In this document: one piece after another, positions 27,715 through 38,019 of the stretch
Layout: each line of letters starts with the position of its first letter
How positions within the stretch are numbered: the first letter of the stretch is position 1
Assembly: GCF_002836255.1 (NCBI RefSeq)
Contig: NZ_PJAU01000033.1
Span: forward strand, 496,001-560,000
Length of the DNA: 64,000 nt
Origin: Colwellia sp. 75C3
Lineage (GTDB): Bacteria > Pseudomonadota > Gammaproteobacteria > Enterobacterales > Alteromonadaceae
Direction of reading: 5' to 3'
Notes under the pieces: model-generated
Told to the model about the DNA's origin: nothing
Databases searched by the model: none
Seen by the model: only the letters and a program-made list of their open reading frames with translations
Position numbers and translations under genes: made by a program

Positions 27715-28569
27715 TTAGGTAGATTTAACATCAATATCTCTATGGTGAGTTTGAATATCTTCACGCTCTTTACGGAAATTTTTTGCCAACATTTCAGCGA
27801 TATAAACAGATCTATGTTTACCACCCGTACAGCCTATGGCGATGGTGACATAACTACGATTATTACGCTCTAAATGCGGTAACCAAGTCATCATAAAGCT
27901 GTTAATTTGCCAGATAAATTTAGTAACAATTGCTTGGCTCGCAAGGAAGTCTTTTACCTCTGAATCGACACCTGTTTTACCTTTAAGGGACTTTTCCCAA
28001 AATGGGTTAGGTAAAAATCTAGCATCAAAAACATAATCAGCATCAACAGGAATACCGTGTTTAAAACCAAAGGATTCAAACACTAAGACCATAGATCCCG
28101 TTTTCTTTCCTAAGATACGCTCTCTGACTAAGTCAGCTAGTTGGTGGGGGGTAAGTTGACTAGTATTAATATACAGGTCAGCGTTAGTGGATATAGGCTC
28201 TAGTAATGATTTTTCTAAAGCAATAGCCTGATCAAGCGCCATGTTTTCTTTAATAAGAGGATGCAAACGGCGTGTTTCGCTAAAGCGTCTGATTAAGTCA
28301 TTATCATCGGCATCTAAAAACAGTGTATTCACGTCTACCGCTTTGGGTAAATAAGCAATAATTTCAGGAATATCTTCAGGGTCTTTAGGTAGATTTCGCA
28401 CATCTAAACTAACGGCAACGTTTTCATAGTCGTTAATAACAGTATGCGTTAAGGCGGGCAGTAGATTAATAGGGATGTTATCGACACAATAATAACCAAG
28501 ATCTTCTAAGACCCGTAGCGCTACTGATTTACCTGAGCCAGAACGACCACTGACAATGATTAGTTTCAT
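27715..28569 (-). CDS. rapZ: RapZ, RNase adaptor / nucleotide-binding protein
   Basis: This is a 284-aa RapZ (YvcJ/YhbJ family) protein. The Walker A loop GRSGSGKS (residues 8-15) starts the ATPase-like N-domain, and VFESFGFKHGIPVDADYVFD and IGCTGGKHRSVY mark the C-terminal domain. In enterobacteria RapZ binds the GlmZ/GlmY small RNAs and controls glucosamine-6-phosphate synthase. Whether such sRNAs exist here is unknown. It lies in the usual position between ptsN and ptsO. Confidence 0.96.
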   Translation of the reverse strand: MKLIIVSGRSGSGKSVALRVLEDLGYYCVDNIPINLLPALTHTVINDYENVAVSLDVRNLPKDPEDIPEIIAYLPKAVDVNTLFLDADDNDLIRRFSETRRLHPLIKENMALDQAIALEKSLLEPISTNADLYINTSQLTPHQLADLVRERILGKKTGSMVLVFESFGFKHGIPVDADYVFDARFLPNPFWEKSLKGKTGVDSEVKDFLASQAIVTKFIWQINSFMMTWLPHLERNNRSYVTIAIGCTGGKHRSVYIAEMLAKNFRKEREDIQTHHRDIDVKST

Positions 28570-28605
28570 TTATTATATTCCGAGTACTTTGTTTTACGGC
28601 TACAG

Positions 28606-29058
28606 TTAGCTTGCTTGTTGAATTAAGTTATAGAGTGCCTGATCATCATTGCATTTTCGAACTTGCTTGATCATCTTTTTGTCACTAAATAATTTAGCAA
28701 TACTTTGTAGTGTATCTAAATGTTCTTGGCAGCTATTTTCTGGCACAAATAAGGCCACAAAAACATCTACTTCTCTATTATCTATGGCATCAAAGTCGAT
28801 AGCTTTTTCGGTTGTTATTAATACGGCAACCGCTTTACTTGAATTGGGTAATCGACCATGAGGGATCGCAATGCCATTACCTATGCCTGTACTGCCCATT
28901 TTCTCTCTATCAAGCAAACTATCCAATAGTTCATCTTGCTCTATGTCAGTTACTTGGGTAGCTGCGAGTTGACAGATTTTTTCTAGAATACGTTTTTTGC
29001 TGGTTACGGCTACAGCACAACAGGTACTACTTGTTGTTAATATTTCTGATAATTGCAT
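28606..29058 (-). CDS. ptsN: PtsN, EIIA-Ntr regulatory protein
   Basis: This is a 150-aa PTS EIIA type-2 domain protein. The phosphorylated histidine is His67 in GNGIAIPHGRLP. It regulates potassium transport, envelope stress and nitrogen responses by protein interaction and does not carry sugar. It follows hpf with a 113-nt gap that holds a large hairpin, so its expression may be partly uncoupled from rpoN-hpf. Confidence 0.95.
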   Translation of the reverse strand: MQLSEILTTSSTCCAVAVTSKKRILEKICQLAATQVTDIEQDELLDSLLDREKMGSTGIGNGIAIPHGRLPNSSKAVAVLITTEKAIDFDAIDNREVDVFVALFVPENSCQEHLDTLQSIAKLFSDKKMIKQVRKCNDDQALYNLIQQAS

Positions 29059-29077
29059 AATTTTGTTAATGGTTATA

Positions 29078-29115
29078 AGGCGCCTCTTACGCTAAATCAT
29101 TTAGCTCGGGCGCCT
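29078..29115 (-). promoter_or_regulatory. Branched hairpin between hpf and ptsN
   Basis: On the minus strand AGGCGCC (29115-29109) pairs with GGCGCCT (29084-29078), and inside it GCTAAAT pairs with ATTTAGC. It could be an attenuator or processing site in the operon leader of ptsN. There is no strong U-run. Confidence 0.55.
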
Positions 29116-29171
29116 GTTTTATCATGCTTTAATTACTTTAAAGCGTTCTATTGAAATAGGTATAAGTTAGC

Positions 29172-29459
29172 TTAATGCTGAGATAGCTTACCTTTATGCT
29201 TAAGGATTTGCCTATCAAGCTTATCAACCAAGGTATCAATAGAAGCATACATGTCTGCGTTTACTGCTGAAGCAAATACTTCACTACCGTTCATATGAAC
29301 ATTAGCTTCAGCTTTTTGATTAAGTTTTTCTACGGTAAGTACCACATGGACATTATTGATATGATCAAAATGTCGTTCTAATTTAGAGAATTTTGTATCA
29401 ACATATTCGCGTAGTGAACTGGTTACTTCAACATGGTGGCCAGAAAGATTAATTTGCAT
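29172..29459 (-). CDS. hpf: Hibernation promoting factor (short HPF/YhbH)
   Basis: This is a 95-aa ribosome hibernation factor of the short HPF/RaiA fold that helps form or stabilise 100S ribosomes. Seen: MQINLSGHHVEVTSSLREYV and SIDTLVDKLDRQILKHKGK. A start at 29465 would put the AAGGA Shine-Dalgarno only 2 nt away. The ATG at 29459 has 8 nt spacing and matches the family N-terminus, so it was chosen. It follows rpoN closely (26 nt), the conserved location. Confidence 0.95.
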   Translation of the reverse strand: MQINLSGHHVEVTSSLREYVDTKFSKLERHFDHINNVHVVLTVEKLNQKAEANVHMNGSEVFASAVNADMYASIDTLVDKLDRQILKHKGKLSQH

Positions 29460-29485
29460 AAGCATGATCCTTTTATTGTTGTCTT

Positions 29486-31003
29486 CTAAAGTAAACTCTT
29501 ACGTTGGTTTGACGGTGGTATCGCTAATGATTCACGGTATTTAGCTATGGTACGTCGTGCCACTTTTATTCCCTGCTCGGCTAATAAATTAGCCATTTTA
29601 CTATCACTTAACGGTTTAGCAGGAGTTTCCGCTAAGATAAGTTTTTTAATTAAAGAACGAATTGCTGTGGATGAGCATTCGCCACCATTTTCTGTACTAA
29701 CATGGCTAGAGAAGAAGTACTTCAGTTCGAAGATGCCTCTTGGTGTATGCATATATTTTTGCGTGGTAACACGTGAAATAGTGGATTCGTGCATATCAAC
29801 AGCTTCAGCTATATCGTTTAATACCATAGGTCTCATGGCTTCTGCACCATGTTCTAAAAAGCCTTGCTGGCGTTGAACAATACAGTTAGATACTTTAAGT
29901 AGCGTGTCATTACGAGACTCTAAACTTTTAATAAACCATTTAGCTTCTTGCAAGTTAGATCTAATAAATTGTCCATCGTCAGTTGACGATTTCATTGTTT
30001 TAGACATTGCCGCATACTGCTTATTAATCGATAACTTTGGTGCAGTATCTGAATTTAATTCAACCACCCAACGACCATTCTTCTTCTCAACAGTTACATC
30101 AGGAATAACATATTGGTCATCGCCTTTAATTACTGCATCACCCGGTCGAGGATTTAAGCTTTGAATTAAACGCATTACTTCACGTAGCTGTTCTTCTTTT
30201 AATTTTGTTTTACGCATTAACTGGCGGTAATCTCGATTACCGAGCAAATCTATATGCTCATTAATAATCAATTTACTTTCTTTCAGGTAAGGGGTATCAG
30301 CACTAAATTGATTTAATTGAATAAGCAGGCAGTCAGGAATTGAGCGAGCAGCAACACCAATAGGATCAAACATATTAATCCGCTTTAATACCGCTTCTAC
30401 TTCATCAAGCTCTAGGCCTTCAGTACCGACACTTTCTAAGATATCTTCGGGTGATACGGTTAAATAGCCTGCATCATCAACCGCTTCAATAATAGCAATA
30501 GCGATGGTTTTATCGGTATTGGTGAAGGGCGTTAATTCCATTTGCCATAATAAATGATCTTGTATGGAATCAGTAGTTTCACCTTGATAAGTAAAGTCAT
30601 CAGCGGGACTACTTACTGCACCTGTATTTGAAACGCCAGCACTGTAACTATCTTCCCAGGTAGTATCTATATTGAGTTCTTCTGGTATGTCGTTTTTTTC
30701 CATCGCCTCAGTAGTCGATATTTCGTCGATACTGGCCTTTTGATCTTCACTACCGTCGCTTGTTGCTTGTTCAGTTGTTGTCTCATTGGTGTTGCTTGAA
30801 AAAGCTTCTTCGAGATTATTTTGTTCAGTAGTACCTTCACTTTGGGCTTTTTCTTCAAGCTCAAGTAGTGGGTTGCTCTCTAAAACTTCTTGAATTTCTT
30901 GTTGTAACTCTAACGTCGATAATTGCAATAGCTTAATCGCTTGTTGCAACTGCGGGGTCATCGTTAACTGTTGTCCAATACGGAGCTGTAGTGTAGGGCG
31001 CAT
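29486..31003 (-). CDS. rpoN: RNA polymerase sigma-54 factor
   Basis: This is a 505-aa sigma-54. Region I is the glutamine-rich N-terminus ([15 protein letters not shown], with [19 protein letters not shown]). Region II is an acidic Glu/Ser/Thr-rich stretch of about 50-140, longer than in E. coli. The core-binding and DNA-binding parts follow, with the RpoN box [10 protein letters not shown] at residues 482-491. It controls enhancer-dependent promoters for nitrogen, motility and other genes. The operon context lptB-rpoN-hpf-ptsN is canonical. Confidence 0.97.
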   Translation of the reverse strand: MRPTLQLRIGQQLTMTPQLQQAIKLLQLSTLELQQEIQEVLESNPLLELEEKAQSEGTTEQNNLEEAFSSNTNETTTEQATSDGSEDQKASIDEISTTEAMEKNDIPEELNIDTTWEDSYSAGVSNTGAVSSPADDFTYQGETTDSIQDHLLWQMELTPFTNTDKTIAIAIIEAVDDAGYLTVSPEDILESVGTEGLELDEVEAVLKRINMFDPIGVAARSIPDCLLIQLNQFSADTPYLKESKLIINEHIDLLGNRDYRQLMRKTKLKEEQLREVMRLIQSLNPRPGDAVIKGDDQYVIPDVTVEKKNGRWVVELNSDTAPKLSINKQYAAMSKTMKSSTDDGQFIRSNLQEAKWFIKSLESRNDTLLKVSNCIVQRQQGFLEHGAEAMRPMVLNDIAEAVDMHESTISRVTTQKYMHTPRGIFELKYFFSSHVSTENGGECSSTAIRSLIKKLILAETPAKPLSDSKMANLLAEQGIKVARRTIAKYRESLAIPPSNQRKSLL

Positions 31004-31035
31004 CTAGGTTATATGATTTCCTATTTATTATTCTT

Positions 31036-31112
31036 AGTCGTTACGCTTTTGTAATGTGTAACGACTTTTCTATTAACTGTTTTAGCTAGAGTGATTAAGT
31101 TACAACTTAATC
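31036..31112 (-). promoter_or_regulatory. Two hairpins in the lptB-rpoN gap
   Basis: AGTCGTTAC/GTAACGACT (31036-31044 with 31058-31066, perfect 9 bp) and GATTAAGT/ACTTAATC (31093-31100 with 31105-31112) fill most of the 119-bp gap. They may mark an mRNA processing or attenuation point between LPS export and rpoN genes. Confidence 0.45.
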
Positions 31113-31122
31113 TATAAATTAA

Positions 31123-31878
31123 CTATAGCGTGAATTGTTCGCCAAGGTATACATCTCTGACCTTTTGATTCGCAAGAATTTGATCTGCATTACCTTGTGC
31201 AATTATTTCACCATGACTAACTATGTAAGCATGCTCACAAACGTCTAAAGTTTCTCTAACATTATGGTCGGTGATTAATATGCCAATGCCTCGTTCCTTT
31301 AAGTGTAAGATGATTTTTTTAATGTCGCCAACCGAAATAGGGTCAACACCGGCAAAAGGTTCATCTAATAAAATAAATTGAGGGTCTGCAGCTAATGCAC
31401 GGGCAATTTCAACTCTACGTCTTTCACCACCGGATAAGCTCATGCCGGTATTATCTTTGATATGGCAAATGTGAAACTCTTCTAAAAGATGTTCGAGCTT
31501 TTCAGCTCGCTGAGTTTCAGTAAGTTCTTTACGTGTTTGTAATATCGCCATGATATTATCAGTGACGGTAAGCTTTCTAAAAATTGATGCTTCTTGTGGT
31601 AAATAGCCAATGCCGCTACGGGCCCTTTCATGCATTGGGGCAAGCGTTAAGTCTTCACCGTTGAGCTTGATCGTTCCATTATCATTGGGTACTAAGCCAA
31701 CAATCATATAAAAAGAGGTGGTTTTTCCTGCGCCATTAGGCCCTAATAAACCAACGATTTGTCCAGCATCTACTTGTAAACTAACATTTTTAACCACTTG
31801 TCGGCTTTTGTATGATTTGGATAAACCATCGGCAATAAGGGTATTAACCTGAGGCTTCTGTTCGGAATTAGTTGTCAC
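31123..31878 (-). CDS. lptB: LptB, ATPase of the LPS export complex
   Basis: This is a 251-aa ABC ATPase that powers LPS extraction by LptB2FG. Seen: Walker [10 protein letters not shown], the signature LSGGERRR, Walker B with [13 protein letters not shown], and the family-specific [15 protein letters not shown]. The longest frame opens at TTG 31899; GTG at 31878 has AAGG 8 nt upstream and was preferred. Either start overlaps the lptA 3' end (by 32 or 11 nt). lptF and lptG are not in this window, as usual. Confidence 0.94.
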   Translation of the reverse strand: MTTNSEQKPQVNTLIADGLSKSYKSRQVVKNVSLQVDAGQIVGLLGPNGAGKTTSFYMIVGLVPNDNGTIKLNGEDLTLAPMHERARSGIGYLPQEASIFRKLTVTDNIMAILQTRKELTETQRAEKLEHLLEEFHICHIKDNTGMSLSGGERRRVEIARALAADPQFILLDEPFAGVDPISVGDIKKIILHLKERGIGILITDHNVRETLDVCEHAYIVSHGEIIAQGNADQILANQKVRDVYLGEQFTL

Positions 31879-32506
31879 GGCTATCGCCTTCTTTTTCAAC
31901 TACTTTATCAGTCACTTTTTCTGCTTTATATTTTTCGTGTGTTTCTTTTTGTTTTTTCAAAATAGTGGGTTGCAATACGGTTGTAACAGATTGATTATTA
32001 GCACTTTTTGCTTCTAATTTTTCACTCAGCGTATTATAAGTTATTTCATTACCACTGACTTCACTACCCGCTTGTTTGACTAAAGCATTACCTGTAATCG
32101 TGATCATATTAGAATTTGGGCTATACGTTATTTCATTAGCTTGTAATTTTATTAAACTACCGTCTTCTAGTTGTTGCTGGAATATAGCGGGTTTACCTTT
32201 TGCTAAATAAGTATCCTTTTTTTCGCCGCTCTTCTTATCGATCACACTAAATACTTTAACGATATCAGCGGTAATAGAGATAGAACCTTGACGAATACTT
32301 ACATTGTCTAAATAACTAGCAATTTTGTTTTTAAGATCAGCAGCTTGTCGTTGCGATTTAATAGTGATTTCTTGTTCTAAATCTTTTTTAGCGGCTTGAG
32401 CAGAGCTAAAAAAAACGAGACAACAACTTAGCGCTAATACTTTAAAAGTATTATGGGTGAAGTTCTTACGTTTGAAGGTAATACGGTTTAAATTAGCTTT
32501 CATCAT
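31868..32506 (-). CDS. lptA: LptA, periplasmic LPS bridge protein
   Basis: This is a protein of about 212 aa with a signal peptide (basic n-region of about 20 residues, core [17 protein letters not shown]) and an OstA-like beta-jellyroll ([41 protein letters not shown]). It forms the LPS bridge from LptC to LptD. A charged Lys/Glu-rich tail follows. The frame also opens at 32530, but ATG at 32506 (MMKAN) needs less overlap with lptC (14 nt). Neither has a clear Shine-Dalgarno. Confidence 0.92.
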   Translation of the reverse strand: MMKANLNRITFKRKNFTHNTFKVLALSCCLVFFSSAQAAKKDLEQEITIKSQRQAADLKNKIASYLDNVSIRQGSISITADIVKVFSVIDKKSGEKKDTYLAKGKPAIFQQQLEDGSLIKLQANEITYSPNSNMITITGNALVKQAGSEVSGNEITYNTLSEKLEAKSANNQSVTTVLQPTILKKQKETHEKYKAEKVTDKVVEKEGDSRDN

Positions 32507-33062
32507 ATTTTTTATAAATAGTACGTTCATGCTGGGTTAGGGTCATTTGTTTGGTGTTTAAATCGATAATCAATCCTGAGCCATACATGGTGAAGTCTTT
32601 TCCGACTACAACAACTGCTTGCTCTGAACTAATGATATTTGTTTTTAAATCTAATGCGATTGTTTTGCAATGAATCTCTTTTATTAAGCTATCACTTTCG
32701 GTTGCTATAATATGTACTTGATTTTTTAGCTCTACACGATTGTCTTTGTAAAGTGTAGCTTCTTGCGCGCTGAGCTTCCAAGGTAGACCATTCTTTTGCG
32801 GGTATAAAGTGTAATTTGGCGATTCAAAATAACTGACTTCTAAATCAGAATAATGTTCCATTCTTTGTGCTTCAATGGTGTGTGACAGTTGCCCTAGTTC
32901 ACTATAAATCTTGCTTTGCAGCTGCTCAGCGATAAAGTCAGGGCGCTGCTCATCTACAATTAAGGTATCTTGTTCAATGGTAGCGGTACGCCATTCAATA
33001 ATGCCATAAACTAGCGCACTAAGCAGTAAGACAAATAGCGTTAGGCTATTTAATCTATTCAT
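32493..33062 (-). CDS. lptC: LptC, LPS export bitopic protein
   Basis: This is a 189-aa protein with one N-terminal membrane helix (residues 6-24) and the LptC beta-jellyroll domain (YFESPNYTLYPQKNGLPWKL; VELKNQVHIIATESDSLIKEI). It receives LPS from LptBFG and hands it to LptA. It overlaps kdsC by 4 nt (ATGA) and lptA by 14 nt, so the block is translationally coupled. Confidence 0.94.
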   Translation of the reverse strand: MNRLNSLTLFVLLLSALVYGIIEWRTATIEQDTLIVDEQRPDFIAEQLQSKIYSELGQLSHTIEAQRMEHYSDLEVSYFESPNYTLYPQKNGLPWKLSAQEATLYKDNRVELKNQVHIIATESDSLIKEIHCKTIALDLKTNIISSEQAVVVVGKDFTMYGSGLIIDLNTKQMTLTQHERTIYKKYDES

Positions 33063-33604
33063 ATACTTGCGCCTGAGGCACTAGCCAAGCTGCCTTGACT
33101 TTGCATAATCAAATCGCAGGTTTCTCTTACCGCACCAAAGCCACCACGAGTGAAGGTGGTGTAATCTGCATCAAGTAACACTAAAGGGTGGCCGTCAGCA
33201 ACACTAATGCCAAGCCCTACGGCTTCAATACAAGGTAAATCAGGTACATCATCACCTATGTAAGCTACTTCGTTCAGATCAATGTTCAATTGTTGAGTTA
33301 AATGGATTAAGGCCGGTAACTTATCTTCTTGACCTTGAATAATATGTGCAACATTTAGTGCTTTCATACGATTTGCCACAATTGAAGAGTTTCTGCCGGT
33401 AATAATGGCAACATCAACACCACTAGCGCCTAGCGCTTTTATGCCAAAGCCATCTTTAGTGTGAAACGCTTTTAGCTCTTCGCCATCATTACCCAAATAT
33501 ATTCTACCGTCAGAAAATACGCCATCAACATCACAAACCAGTAAGCGTATTTGTTGAGCTTTCGCTAAAATGTTATTTTGGACATTACCATATAAAGTAT
33601 TCAT
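33059..33604 (-). CDS. kdsC: KdsC, Kdo-8-phosphate phosphatase
   Basis: This is a 181-aa HAD-superfamily phosphatase in the Kdo pathway that releases free Kdo from Kdo-8-P. Seen: motif I CDVDGVFSDGRIYLG (nucleophile Asp in DVDGV), AFHTKDGFGIKALG, ITGRNS and the final metal motif GDDVPDLPC. The TAATG junction couples it to kdsD upstream, the preceding pathway enzyme. Confidence 0.96.
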   Translation of the reverse strand: MNTLYGNVQNNILAKAQQIRLLVCDVDGVFSDGRIYLGNDGEELKAFHTKDGFGIKALGASGVDVAIITGRNSSIVANRMKALNVAHIIQGQEDKLPALIHLTQQLNIDLNEVAYIGDDVPDLPCIEAVGLGISVADGHPLVLLDADYTTFTRGGFGAVRETCDLIMQSQGSLASASGASI

Positions 33605-34569
33605 TAAAGCACTCCAGAGCTTAAGAAGTCATGCATATTCATTGCACCAACAAGTTTATTATTGTTATCGACAATGATTAGGCCGTTTATCTTATTGTCT
33701 TCCATTATTTTCAAAGCTTGTGCAGCTAACATATCACTTTGCGCCACTCTGGGATCATGTGTCATTACAGTACTGATACTATCACTGTGAATATCTACTC
33801 TATTATCTAATACTCTGCGAAGATCGCCATCAGTAAATAAGCCAACCAATTGTTGTTTATCATTAACTATAGCAGTCATGCCTAAACCCTTTAATGACAT
33901 TTCAACCAAAGCTTCTTTGATAAGTGCATGTTCAGAAACTACAGGTATTCTGTCGCCTTGATGCATAATATCCTTTAAGCGTAGCAATAAGCGTTTACCT
34001 AAGCTGCCACCTGGGTGTGATAAAGCGAAATCATCAGCAGTAAAGTCACGAGCATTGAGTAAAGCGACAGCTAAAGCATCACCCATAACTAGGGTTGCAG
34101 TGGTACTTGATGTCGGTGCTAAACCTAATGGACACGCTTCTGCTGATACTTTAATACAGACATGCGTATCGGCTAATTTAGCTAAGGTAGAGTCAACATT
34201 ACCTGTCATTGAAATTAATTTAGCGCCTATGCGTTTAATCACAGGAATGATGGCAAGTACTTCACTGGTTTCACCTGAATTAGAGATGGTTAACACCACA
34301 TCATTACTGGTGATCATGCCTAAATCACCATGGCTCGCTTCTCCAGGATGAACAAAGAAAGCAGGTGTGCCTGTACTAGCAAGAGTCGCTGCTATTTTTC
34401 CGCCAATATGACCTGACTTGCCCATACCAATGACGATAACTCGCCCTTTGCAATGAAACATGAGTTGGCAAGCAAGCTCAAAATTATCATCAATATATTG
34501 CACTAGTTCAGCAATGGCTTGCTGTTCAATTTCAATAACGTTTTTTGCTAACTGTTTGAAGTTTTGCAT
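33604..34569 (-). CDS. kdsD: KdsD, arabinose-5-phosphate isomerase
   Basis: This is a 321-aa enzyme that converts ribulose-5-P to arabinose-5-P for Kdo synthesis. It has an N-terminal SIS domain (GMGKSGHIGGKIAATLAS; HPGEASHGDLG; SNSGETSEV) and two C-terminal CBS domains (from MHQGDRIPVV; MTHDPRVAQ). The length matches KdsD. Its stop overlaps the kdsC start. Confidence 0.96.
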   Translation of the reverse strand: MQNFKQLAKNVIEIEQQAIAELVQYIDDNFELACQLMFHCKGRVIVIGMGKSGHIGGKIAATLASTGTPAFFVHPGEASHGDLGMITSNDVVLTISNSGETSEVLAIIPVIKRIGAKLISMTGNVDSTLAKLADTHVCIKVSAEACPLGLAPTSSTTATLVMGDALAVALLNARDFTADDFALSHPGGSLGKRLLLRLKDIMHQGDRIPVVSEHALIKEALVEMSLKGLGMTAIVNDKQQLVGLFTDGDLRRVLDNRVDIHSDSISTVMTHDPRVAQSDMLAAQALKIMEDNKINGLIIVDNNNKLVGAMNMHDFLSSGVL

Positions 34570-34597
34570 AATGATTAATTTATATCAGTTCTTATAA

Positions 34598-35575
34598 TTA
34601 TAATTGACTAAAAAGTAATACTTGATAGGCGATAAAGCTTAACAGTAATAATGCGCCTTTTGCACGGGTAATTCTAAAGGCACCAAAGCGTCGACTAAAG
34701 CACAAAATAAACAGCAATAAAGTAACACCTAACATAAAGGGTGCATCTCTACTGGCAGCTAAGGGATCAATATCACCAGGAGCAATCAAACCGGCAATAG
34801 GTAACACAGCCAGAATATTAAAGATATTTGAGCCTATGATATTACCTAATGCTAAGTCATCTTCTTTTTTAATAATGCTCATAATGCTAGCAGCGAGCTC
34901 TGGTAAGCTAGTACCAATAGCAATAATAGTTAACCCTATCACTAAATCACTAATACCAAATGCCTTAGCAATAAATACAGAAGATTCAACCAAAAAGCTT
35001 GCACTTAATGGTAATAAAATGATTCCAACACCGAGCCAAAGTAAGGATGATTTCATATTTACTGCTGGGGCAACATCTTGTTCTGCTGCAATAATCAAAG
35101 GATCATCACTGGGTTTCCCCTTTGTTTTCTTCAAGGTAATAACAAGCAGTGCGATAATGTAAATGGCAAAACCAGACATTAATACAATGCCTTCAACAAA
35201 ACTTAAATGGTCATCAATAAGTAACCAATAACCTAAAGCGGTAACGGCAAGAATAAGGGGGATTTCACGTTTTATTGTTTGTGATGAAACGGTTAAGGGC
35301 TGTAACAAGGCGGTAAGACCAAGTACCAAAGCAATATTGGTAATATTTGAGCCGATAGCGTTACCAACGGCGGTATCTGGATTACCTTGCAATGATGCTG
35401 TTGCCGCTACCATCATCTCAGGTGCTGATGAACCCATAGCAACAATGGTTAAACCAACGATCATGGGTGAAATACCTAAGTTTCTGGCTAATGATGACGC
35501 GCCAAAAACGAATTTGTCGGCGCTCCAAACCAGTACAATAAGGGCGATGAGTAATATAAAAATTTGTTCTAGCAT
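34598..35575 (-). CDS. Calcium/sodium antiporter CaxA (YrbG family)
   Basis: This is a 325-aa inner-membrane cation exchanger with about ten helices and the two inverted Na_Ca_ex repeats: GSSAPEMMVAA with GNAIGSNITNIALVLG, and GTSLPELAASI with GNIIGSNIFNILAVLP. The frame opens at TTG 35587, but ATG 35575 has GGAG 6 nt upstream and was chosen. It is the first gene of the minus-strand operon and lies 269 bp from the divergent mlaF, as in E. coli. Confidence 0.94.
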   Translation of the reverse strand: MLEQIFILLIALIVLVWSADKFVFGASSLARNLGISPMIVGLTIVAMGSSAPEMMVAATASLQGNPDTAVGNAIGSNITNIALVLGLTALLQPLTVSSQTIKREIPLILAVTALGYWLLIDDHLSFVEGIVLMSGFAIYIIALLVITLKKTKGKPSDDPLIIAAEQDVAPAVNMKSSLLWLGVGIILLPLSASFLVESSVFIAKAFGISDLVIGLTIIAIGTSLPELAASIMSIIKKEDDLALGNIIGSNIFNILAVLPIAGLIAPGDIDPLAASRDAPFMLGVTLLLFILCFSRRFGAFRITRAKGALLLLSFIAYQVLLFSQL

Positions 35576-35844
35576 TAATGACTCCAAAGTTAAGCGTAAA
35601 TTGTCGCTGGTTGTTGAGCAAAAAAGAAGTAAAGAATGCGAGAAAAATTAAAATAATATTTTTTTTGCCTTACTTTTAAGCAAAAACGATCACTTTCTTA
35701 CAATTTACCCTCAGCTTTTTACAAAAATGGCGCCTTTCTTGGTTTATTTATAATGAAGAATTGTAAGCGCTAAGGTAAAATCAACTCCTACTTAATAGAA
35801 GTTCTATTGCAGATTCAGGCAATAATTAACAGTGACGTTGAACG

Positions 35845-36675
35845 ATGACAAACTCTGCACCTGAAATAAATTTAGTTGAAATTGAAAACCTAACCTTTAA
35901 ACGGGGTGAGCGCGTCATTTATGACGATATAAGCTTGTCTATTCCTAAAGGGAAAGTTACCGCAATTATGGGCCCTAGTGGCATTGGCAAAACAACGTTG
36001 TTGCGCTTAATTGGCGGTCAAATAAAACCGGATAGTGGTAATATACTTTTTGCCGGAAAAAATATTCCAATGCTCTCTCGTGCAGACTTATATGAAGCAC
36101 GAAAAGATATGAGCATGCTTTTTCAAAGCGGTGCGTTATTCACCGAAATGACTGTTTACGATAATATCGCCTTCCCTATAAGAGAGCACACCGAATTATC
36201 TGAAGACATCATTGAGAAAATCGTACTAATGAAATTAGAGGCGGTTGGCTTACGCGGTGCAAGGCACTTACAACCAAGTGAGCTCTCTGGAGGAATGGCG
36301 CGTAGGGTAGCATTAGCACGCGCAATAGCCTTGGATCCCGAGCTAATTTTGTATGATGAACCTTTTGCTGGTCAAGATCCTATTTCTATGGGCGTTATTG
36401 TTCGATTAATTCGCTCATTAAGTGATGCTCTTGGCTTAACCTCTATAGTGGTGTCCCATGATGTTCCTGAAGTCATGAGCATCGCCGATTATATTTACAT
36501 TGTTGCCGAAAAGAAAATTATTGGCCACGGTACACCTGAACAAATACGACAAGATAGTTCTCCTTTAGTGCAGCAGTTTATTCAAGGCGAAGCCGATGGC
36601 GCTGTACCTTTCCATTATGAAGCGCCAGCTTACAGTGATGAACTAGTCAAAACATCTTCAAAAAGAGCTAAATAA
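35845..36675 (+). CDS. mlaF: MlaF, ATPase of the Mla phospholipid transporter
   Basis: This is a 276-aa ABC ATPase of the MlaFEDB complex that maintains outer-membrane lipid asymmetry. Seen: Walker [10 protein letters not shown], the signature [14 protein letters not shown], Walker [14 protein letters not shown], the switch His in VVSHDVPEV. It starts the mla operon and is divergent from caxA. Standard length. Confidence 0.96.
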   Translation: MTNSAPEINLVEIENLTFKRGERVIYDDISLSIPKGKVTAIMGPSGIGKTTLLRLIGGQIKPDSGNILFAGKNIPMLSRADLYEARKDMSMLFQSGALFTEMTVYDNIAFPIREHTELSEDIIEKIVLMKLEAVGLRGARHLQPSELSGGMARRVALARAIALDPELILYDEPFAGQDPISMGVIVRLIRSLSDALGLTSIVVSHDVPEVMSIADYIYIVAEKKIIGHGTPEQIRQDSSPLVQQFIQGEADGAVPFHYEAPAYSDELVKTSSKRAK

Positions 36676-36701
36676 ATGAATCATTTTCAAGGTGGAAAAT
36701 A

Positions 36702-37478
36702 GTGCAGCAGATACAGTTTTTAGGTAAGCAAACGCTGAATATGATAAGTGGCTTAGGCCGTGCAGTTATTCTATTGGTTTCAGCATTAATGCATGTACCC
36801 AATATCCGTAAAGGTACGCCTTTATTGATGCAGCAGCTTTACAGCGTTGGTGTTTTGTCTTTATTGATTATTGTCGTGTCAGGTACTTTCATTGGCATGG
36901 TCTTAGCTTTACAGGGCTATACTATTTTAGTGGGCTATGGCGCTGAAGCAAGTTTAGGCCCAATGGTTGCATTATCATTATTACGTGAACTTGGTCCTGT
37001 GGTTGCGGCGTTATTGTTTGCAGGTCGTGCAGGATCGGCACTGACAGCAGAAATTGGTTTAATGAAAGCGACGGAACAGCTATCAAGTTTAGAAATGATG
37101 GCTATTGACCCTTTAAGACGAGTGATAGCACCGCGTTTTTGGGCCGGGTTTATTAGTTTACCGCTCTTAGCCGCTATTTTTTCTATGGTGGGTATACTTG
37201 GCGCTCACGTTGTTGGTGTTGATTGGCTAGGTGTTGATGGCGGGACTTTTTGGTCGGTAATGCAAGACCAAGTCGATTTTCAAAAAGATATCCTCAACGG
37301 TATTATTAAAAGTATCGTTTTTGCTTTTGTTGTTATGTGGATAGCCGTATACAAGGGTTATGATTGTGAACCTACTTCTGAAGGTATTAGTCGTGCGACT
37401 ACTTCAACAGTAGTGCAATCATCATTATTAGTTTTATTTTTAGATTTTATTTTAACGGCATTAATGTTCGTAAAGTAG
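36702..37478 (+). CDS. mlaE: MlaE, permease of the Mla phospholipid transporter
   Basis: This is a 258-aa MlaE/DUF140 permease with five to six helices and the conserved [34 protein letters not shown] and [21 protein letters not shown] (in two parts). The start is GTG at 36702 with AAGGTGG 8 nt upstream, which decides it. It follows mlaF after 26 nt and precedes mlaD after a 52-64-nt gap. Confidence 0.96.
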   Translation: MQQIQFLGKQTLNMISGLGRAVILLVSALMHVPNIRKGTPLLMQQLYSVGVLSLLIIVVSGTFIGMVLALQGYTILVGYGAEASLGPMVALSLLRELGPVVAALLFAGRAGSALTAEIGLMKATEQLSSLEMMAIDPLRRVIAPRFWAGFISLPLLAAIFSMVGILGAHVVGVDWLGVDGGTFWSVMQDQVDFQKDILNGIIKSIVFAFVVMWIAVYKGYDCEPTSEGISRATTSTVVQSSLLVLFLDFILTALMFVK

Positions 37479-37542
37479 TTAATGGCACATTGTTGTACCG
37501 TTTGAGTGTTCAATTTTTTATTACAAGGCGTTGGTGAAAGAC

Positions 37543-38016
37543 ATGGTGTCAAAGAAAGTAGAATTATTAGTAGGTTTTTTTGTTGCATTAGGACTAGCTG
37601 CCTTATTGATGTTATCGCTTAAGGTTGCAAACTCAGGTATGGGTGGCGGTGGTGCAAGTTATCAACTTTTTGCTAAGTTCGATAATATTGGCGGTTTAAA
37701 AGTTCGCTCTCCTATCAAAGTGGGTGGGGTTGTTGTGGGCCGTGTTAGCGATATCTCGTTAGATGAGGAAGATTATACCCCAGTAGTCACACTTGAAATT
37801 TATACACAATACAATCAATTCTCAGAAGCAACCTCTGTGGCAATATTGACGGCAGGTTTATTAGGCGAACAATATTTAGGTGTACAACCTGGCTTTGTAG
37901 ATGAATCAGTTGATACATTACAGCCTGGCGATTTTATTGAAGATACGAAGCCAGCCTTAGTATTAGAAGAGTTGATTGGACAGTTTTTATTTAGCCAGGG
38001 AAGTGGCGAGGAGTAG
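37543..38016 (+). CDS. mlaD: MlaD, MCE-domain lipid-binding protein
   Basis: This is a 157-aa protein with one N-terminal helix (KVELLVGFFVALGLAALLML) and a single MCE domain (FDNIGGLKVRSPIKVGGVVV; LTAGLLGEQYLGVQPG). It forms the hexameric periplasmic ring of the Mla complex. Start choice: TTG 37531, GTG 37534 and ATG 37543 share the frame. An AAGG 6 nt before GTG favours 37534; family alignment favours ATG. The difference is three residues. Confidence 0.93.
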   Translation: MVSKKVELLVGFFVALGLAALLMLSLKVANSGMGGGGASYQLFAKFDNIGGLKVRSPIKVGGVVVGRVSDISLDEEDYTPVVTLEIYTQYNQFSEATSVAILTAGLLGEQYLGVQPGFVDESVDTLQPGDFIEDTKPALVLEELIGQFLFSQGSGEE

Positions 38017-38019
38017 TTA

